A stretch of 44,970 bases of DNA from Gammaproteobacteria bacterium (lineage in GTDB: Bacteria; Pseudomonadota; Gammaproteobacteria; Steroidobacterales; Rariloculaceae), in the NCBI GenBank assembly GCA_022825505.1, contig JAJDWR010000038.1:1-44970 (forward strand). Reading direction: 5' to 3'. A program made the position numbers and the translations under genes. The notes beneath the pieces were generated by a model. The model searched no databases, was not told the origin of the DNA, and was given only the letters and a program-made list of their open reading frames with translations. Shown piece after piece: positions 42,371 through 44,970 of the stretch. Positions within the stretch are counted from its first letter, which is position 1; each line of letters opens with the position of its first letter.

Positions 42371-42937
42371 TCAGGCCGTGAAGAGCTTGCCGACTTCCGC
42401 GTAGGGAAACGCGCCGTCGTAGCGACCGGGGGTCGGCAGGTAGATCCGCTCGACGGTCATGCCGATTTCCGACGTGTAGTACCCGGTGACCGTGAGTTGC
42501 TTGATGGTTTCGAAGAAGTCATCGTCGGCCCCATCGAGCTGCCGTTGTTCCGCCAGGGAGACGATGTCGTCCTGCTGCTCCGGCGCCAGATCGGCGAACG
42601 GTGCCTGACGTTGTTCGCGTGAATACTCATCGATGGCCTGCAGGTCGTCCAGAAAGCCTTCTCGGGCGTCCGGCTCGTAGTACTCGTCGATAATCATCTC
42701 GATGTACCTGGTCACGCCTGCGTCTCTGGCGCCCGGCGTATCCGTGGTCGGGATGATTCGCTCGCAAAGTGCGTCCAGCAACGTCCTCTGTTCATCCGAA
42801 AAGATATCGTTCTGCGGACCCATGCCCGGATCCGTGCCGGCGGCGACCGCGCGCCTCAGGGGCGAAATCAGTGCAGCCCCGAATATGGCCGCGAACCCTC
42901 CCAGTGCCTCACGCCGGTCGATTTGTGAGGTGATCAT
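42371..42937 (-). CDS. Gluconate 2-dehydrogenase subunit 3 family protein, Tat-exported
   Basis: The 188-residue protein has a Tat-type signal ([20 protein letters not shown]) and a gluconate-2-dehydrogenase subunit 3 domain: [36 protein letters not shown] and [20 protein letters not shown]. In characterised systems this small subunit accompanies a GMC flavoprotein and carries it to the periplasm. The GMC gene follows 16 bases downstream. A likely promoter (TTGACA and TATACT) lies about 45-75 bases upstream. The partner cytochrome c subunit is not present in the window, so electrons may go to another acceptor. The family assignment is firm and the substrate open. Confidence 0.92.
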   Translation of the reverse strand: MITSQIDRREALGGFAAIFGAALISPLRRAVAAGTDPGMGPQNDIFSDEQRTLLDALCERIIPTTDTPGARDAGVTRYIEMIIDEYYEPDAREGFLDDLQAIDEYSREQRQAPFADLAPEQQDDIVSLAEQRQLDGADDDFFETIKQLTVTGYYTSEIGMTVERIYLPTPGRYDGAFPYAEVGKLFTA

Positions 42938-42982
42938 GTAGATAGTCCGTCCTGATCGAGAATATGACAGGGCTCGATTGCT

Positions 42983-43013
42983 AGTATAGTTCCATGCGTC
43001 GACAGCATGTCAA
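42983..43013 (-). promoter_or_regulatory. Candidate sigma-70 promoter of the GMC/sulfatase operon
   Basis: On the minus strand a perfect TTGACA (43013-43008) is followed after 19 bases by TATACT (42988-42983), about 45 bases before the ATG of the subunit 3 gene. The spacing is longer than the ideal 17, so activity may be modest or need an activator. It is the best standard promoter I can see for this operon. Confidence 0.5.
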
Positions 43014-43050
43014 TGGATTCGGAGTTTCTTCCGGCTGTACCCGTGTGTGC

Positions 43051-43149
43051 CGCAGCGTGCATTCGGTTCCAGCGGTCGACGACCGATTCGCGCGGGTCAT
43101 CCCCCATTCGGGCCGTGCCCATCTCGTGAATCGCCGTGCCCGGCGACCC
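43051..43149 (-). pseudogene. Short GMC oxidoreductase C-terminal remnant
   Basis: On the minus strand about 33 codons read [18 protein letters not shown] and continue with [14 protein letters not shown]. This matches the C-terminal region of GMC oxidoreductases and closely parallels the intact protein at 40663 (GAPGRAIHEMGGACMGDD). The sequence on either side has no GMC similarity that I can see in this frame. It is therefore a relic, perhaps from a duplicated or deleted copy of the oxidoreductase gene. It lies between the divergent subunit 3 and DUF1080 genes and cannot encode an active enzyme. Confidence 0.75.
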
Positions 43150-43261
43150 GCACGTCAGCGCGCCACGGTATCGTGCTACGATGAATTGGCTGATCGAGTT
43201 CGTGTGGTCCTGCCGAATGGGAAACTTCGTCGAAATGCATCGCTCCGGTACGAGTTGGACC

Positions 43262-43993
43262 ATGTTGCGAACGTTGCTCAGCATCCGCTACTGCCTGTTG
43301 TCTGTGCTTGCCTTCGCGGAGATCGGCTTTGCGCAAGATACCGCTCTATCGGAGGCGGATGCCGAATCGGACTGGTACTGGCTTTTTGACGGTTCCAATC
43401 TCGACCAGTGGCGTGAATTCAACAGGCATGGACCAGTCAGTCCGGCCTGGGTCGTGGAAGACGGTGTGCTGGCATTCCTGCCGGAGCGCAAGACGTCCAC
43501 GGATCCGGTCGGGATTATCACCAAAGAGCAATTCTCCGACTTCGAATTGGAACTGGAGTGGAAGATTTCCGCCGGAGGCAACAGCGGTATCTTCTTCCAT
43601 GTAACCGAGCACCAGGGTCTGGAACGGCCGTCGCGTACCGGTCTGGAGATGCAGATACTCGACAACGATGGTCACCGGGACGCGGCCTATCCGAACAGGA
43701 CCGCCGGCGCCGCATACGATCTGTACGCGCCAGACCGCGACGTGACGCGCCCCGTTGGCGAGTGGAATCAGGTGCGAGTTGTTTCGATCGGCGGTCGTGT
43801 CGAGTTTTGGCTAAATGGCGAAAGGACCGTCGAATTCGATCGCGACTCGGAAGACTGGCGGCAGCGCTTCGACCAATCCAAGTTCGGAAGTCCGGGCTTC
43901 GAGCACCTGGGCGTTGCGCGGCGGGGACATATCGGCCTGCAGGACCATGCCGATCCGGTTTTTTTCCGCAATATCCGCATCCGCAGGCATTGA
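43262..43993 (+). CDS. DUF1080 (3-keto-disaccharide hydrolase family) exported protein
   Basis: The 243-residue protein has a signal peptide ([20 protein letters not shown], cleavage near FAQ-DT) and one DUF1080 domain. It contains [49 protein letters not shown] and the ending [20 protein letters not shown]. The ATG at 43262 is chosen because it gives a clean signal peptide; the frame is open further upstream across the GMC relic, and an ATG at 43235 is possible. It is divergent from the GMC/subunit 3/sulfatase operon. The pairing of a sugar-oxidising GMC with a DUF1080 protein fits a 3-keto-glycoside route, which is an inference. It differs clearly from the DUF1080 protein at 7346, which is a lipoprotein. 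Confidence 0.88.
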   Translation: MLRTLLSIRYCLLSVLAFAEIGFAQDTALSEADAESDWYWLFDGSNLDQWREFNRHGPVSPAWVVEDGVLAFLPERKTSTDPVGIITKEQFSDFELELEWKISAGGNSGIFFHVTEHQGLERPSRTGLEMQILDNDGHRDAAYPNRTAGAAYDLYAPDRDVTRPVGEWNQVRVVSIGGRVEFWLNGERTVEFDRDSEDWRQRFDQSKFGSPGFEHLGVARRGHIGLQDHADPVFFRNIRIRRH

Positions 43994-44029
43994 CCGGTCC
44001 GTTCCGGACCCACTCCAGGAAACACTTCG

Positions 44030-44833
44030 ATGGGTAGTTTCGTAGCGTCCGAAATACACGGCGCCGTCGCGGTGCTCAGGATGCAGAACGAAAAGGCGCT
44101 GAACGCGATCGGCAGCCACGAGGATTGCCGGGATCTGATCGATGCGCTGCATGCGCTGGCCGACGATCGCAGCGTTTCGGTGGGCATACTGACCGGAGCA
44201 GGACGGGCGTTTTGCGCCGGCGGTAACCTGAAGGCGATCCAGCAGCGAACGGGAATTGGAGCACTGGAGCAGCCGGATTCGACCCGCACGAACTACCGGC
44301 GTGGTGTGCAGCAAGTCGTGCGTACGCTGTACGAAATCGAGGTTCCGACGATTGCTGCGGTCAATGGCCACGCCGTGGGTCTCGGCTGCGATCTCGCCTG
44401 CCTCTGCGACATTCGCATCGCTGCCGAGAGCGCAAGGTTTTCGGCAAGCTTCATCAAGGTCGGAATCGTCCCCGGCGACGGAGGTGCCTGGCTGCTGCAA
44501 CAGGCCGTCGGCCATTCGAAAGCCGCCGAGATGCTGTTCACCGGGGATCGCTACTCTTCGAAGGAAGCCGAACGCATTGGACTGGTTTCCCAAGTCGTAC
44601 CGGACGACCGACTCATGGAAGAGGCGTTCGCTCTCGCGCAACGCATCGCCGTAAACCCGGCCAGAGCACTGCGATTGACCAAACGGCTGCTGCGCGAAGG
44701 ACAGCGTCAGCGTTTGGACGACGTACTCGAACTCTCTGCTGCTCTACAGGCCATCGTCCACGAAACTGCCGATCACCGTGAAGCTGTGGCGGCCCTGATA
44801 GAAAGGCGAAAGCCCTCCTTTACCGGCAACTAG
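44030..44833 (+). CDS. Enoyl-CoA hydratase/isomerase family protein
   Basis: The 267-residue crotonase-fold protein has the oxyanion-hole segments AGRAFCAGGNLKAIQQR and VPTIAAVNGHAVGLGCDLAC, then FSASFIKVGIVPGDGGAWLL, where an acidic residue at GD is the usual catalytic position. It ends EAVAALIERRKPSFTG. It would hydrate or isomerise an enoyl-CoA, possibly together with the acyl-CoA dehydrogenase pair at 18.5-20.7 kb. An AGGA about twelve bases before the ATG at 44030 is a possible ribosome binding site. The protein looks complete, although its TAG stop lies at the boundary of an IS630-type element, so the last codon or stop could derive from the insertion. The substrate is unknown. Confidence 0.93.
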   Translation: MGSFVASEIHGAVAVLRMQNEKALNAIGSHEDCRDLIDALHALADDRSVSVGILTGAGRAFCAGGNLKAIQQRTGIGALEQPDSTRTNYRRGVQQVVRTLYEIEVPTIAAVNGHAVGLGCDLACLCDIRIAAESARFSASFIKVGIVPGDGGAWLLQQAVGHSKAAEMLFTGDRYSSKEAERIGLVSQVVPDDRLMEEAFALAQRIAVNPARALRLTKRLLREGQRQRLDDVLELSAALQAIVHETADHREAVAALIERRKPSFTGN

Positions 44834-44970
44834 TGTTATGTCCCATAAATAAGTAATATAATAATGAGCGTGTCCATTCCAAGGAGTACGCTCATGCCTC
44901 GCGGTCGTCCCGTCGTGCCCATCGTCCTTTCCGATGAACAGAAAAACCAACTGCTCAGCATCGCCCGCTC
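44834..44970 (+). mobile_element. Left end of an IS630-family insertion sequence
   Basis: From about 44834 the sequence becomes AT-rich and then encodes an IS630-type transposase, so this is the left end of an insertion sequence that runs off the window. The candidate target is the TA at 44831-44832, inside the enoyl-CoA hydratase stop codon; IS630 elements insert at TA. A perfect TATAAT at 44857-44862 may drive the transposase. The exact terminus and inverted repeat cannot be fixed without the right end. Confidence 0.7.
44894..44970 (+). CDS. IS630-family transposase, N-terminal part
   Basis: The first 25 codons, cut by the window edge, read PRGRPVVPIVLSDEQKNQLL and continue SIAR. This is the typical N-terminus of IS630-family transposases (a G-R-P start, then the L-S-D-E-Q segment leading into the helix-turn-helix). 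The ATG at 44894 has a strong ribosome binding site, AAGGAG at 44881-44886, seven bases upstream. Whether the element is intact cannot be seen. Confidence 0.8.
   Translation, partial: MPRGRPVVPIVLSDEQKNQLLSIAR

Noticed and set aside
1..44970. CRISPR arrays, tRNA, rRNA, riboswitches, prophage or integrative element
   Set aside because: I saw no regularly spaced direct repeats, no tRNA-like cloverleaf, and no integrase or phage structural gene. Only the IS630 end at the right edge is mobile. A covariance-model scan (tRNAscan, Rfam) would be decisive for RNAs.

Overview
The window is GC-rich, densely coded chromosome of a Gram-negative bacterium. It has a TonB-dependent receptor, Tat and lipoprotein signals, and GMC/gluconate-2-dehydrogenase subunit 3 pairs, so I infer Pseudomonadota, probably a marine or host-associated Gammaproteobacterium. 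PSD1 (DUF1549/DUF1553), DUF1080 and sulfatase genes recall Planctomycetes/Verrucomicrobia but also occur in such proteobacteria. No rRNA, tRNA or CRISPR array was seen.

Region 1 (1-18.4 kb) looks like a sulfated-glycan/deoxysugar locus. On the minus strand lie a PSD1 protein, a leucine-rich-repeat fragment, a COG3618 lactonase-type amidohydrolase, a sodium/solute symporter and an L-fuconate-dehydratase-like enzyme, all divergent from an IclR regulator. Then come a DUF1080 protein and a sulfatase (plus), a two-domain sulfatase (minus), a TonB receptor (plus), a MmgE/PrpD protein and an aldo/keto reductase of the L-fucose (D-threo-aldose) dehydrogenase type (minus). Together they suggest oxidative, non-phosphorylating use of L-fucose or a related sugar released from a sulfated polymer. 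The locus shows damage: an in-frame amber codon in the PSD1 gene, a deletion joining the amidohydrolase to the LRR gene, a collapsed sulfatase remnant, and a sulfatase-sulfatase fusion. A 68-base block with a shared promoter-like layout lies upstream of both the DUF1080-sulfatase pair and the TonB receptor.

Region 2 (18.5-39.3 kb) is a catabolic cluster, mostly on the plus strand. It has two overlapping acyl-CoA dehydrogenase genes, a complete oligopeptide-type ABC importer, two small membrane proteins, a thiamine-diphosphate enzyme, a ChrA-type transporter, two MmgE/PrpD proteins, a free-standing lipoyl-domain protein, an Ldh2-family oxidoreductase, a DUF1330 protein and a TauE/SafE-type permease. 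Two dihydroorotase-like paralogues bracket the importer-to-oxidoreductase block. Both have lost nearly all of the canonical metal centre. The Ldh2 protein and the three MmgE/PrpD paralogues also deviate at canonical active-site positions. This is the best candidate in the window for an undescribed pathway.

Region 3 (39.3-45 kb) holds a minus-strand operon (gluconate-2-dehydrogenase subunit 3-like, GMC oxidoreductase, sulfatase), a short GMC remnant, a second DUF1080 protein, an enoyl-CoA hydratase, and the left end of an IS630-family element abutting the hydratase stop codon.
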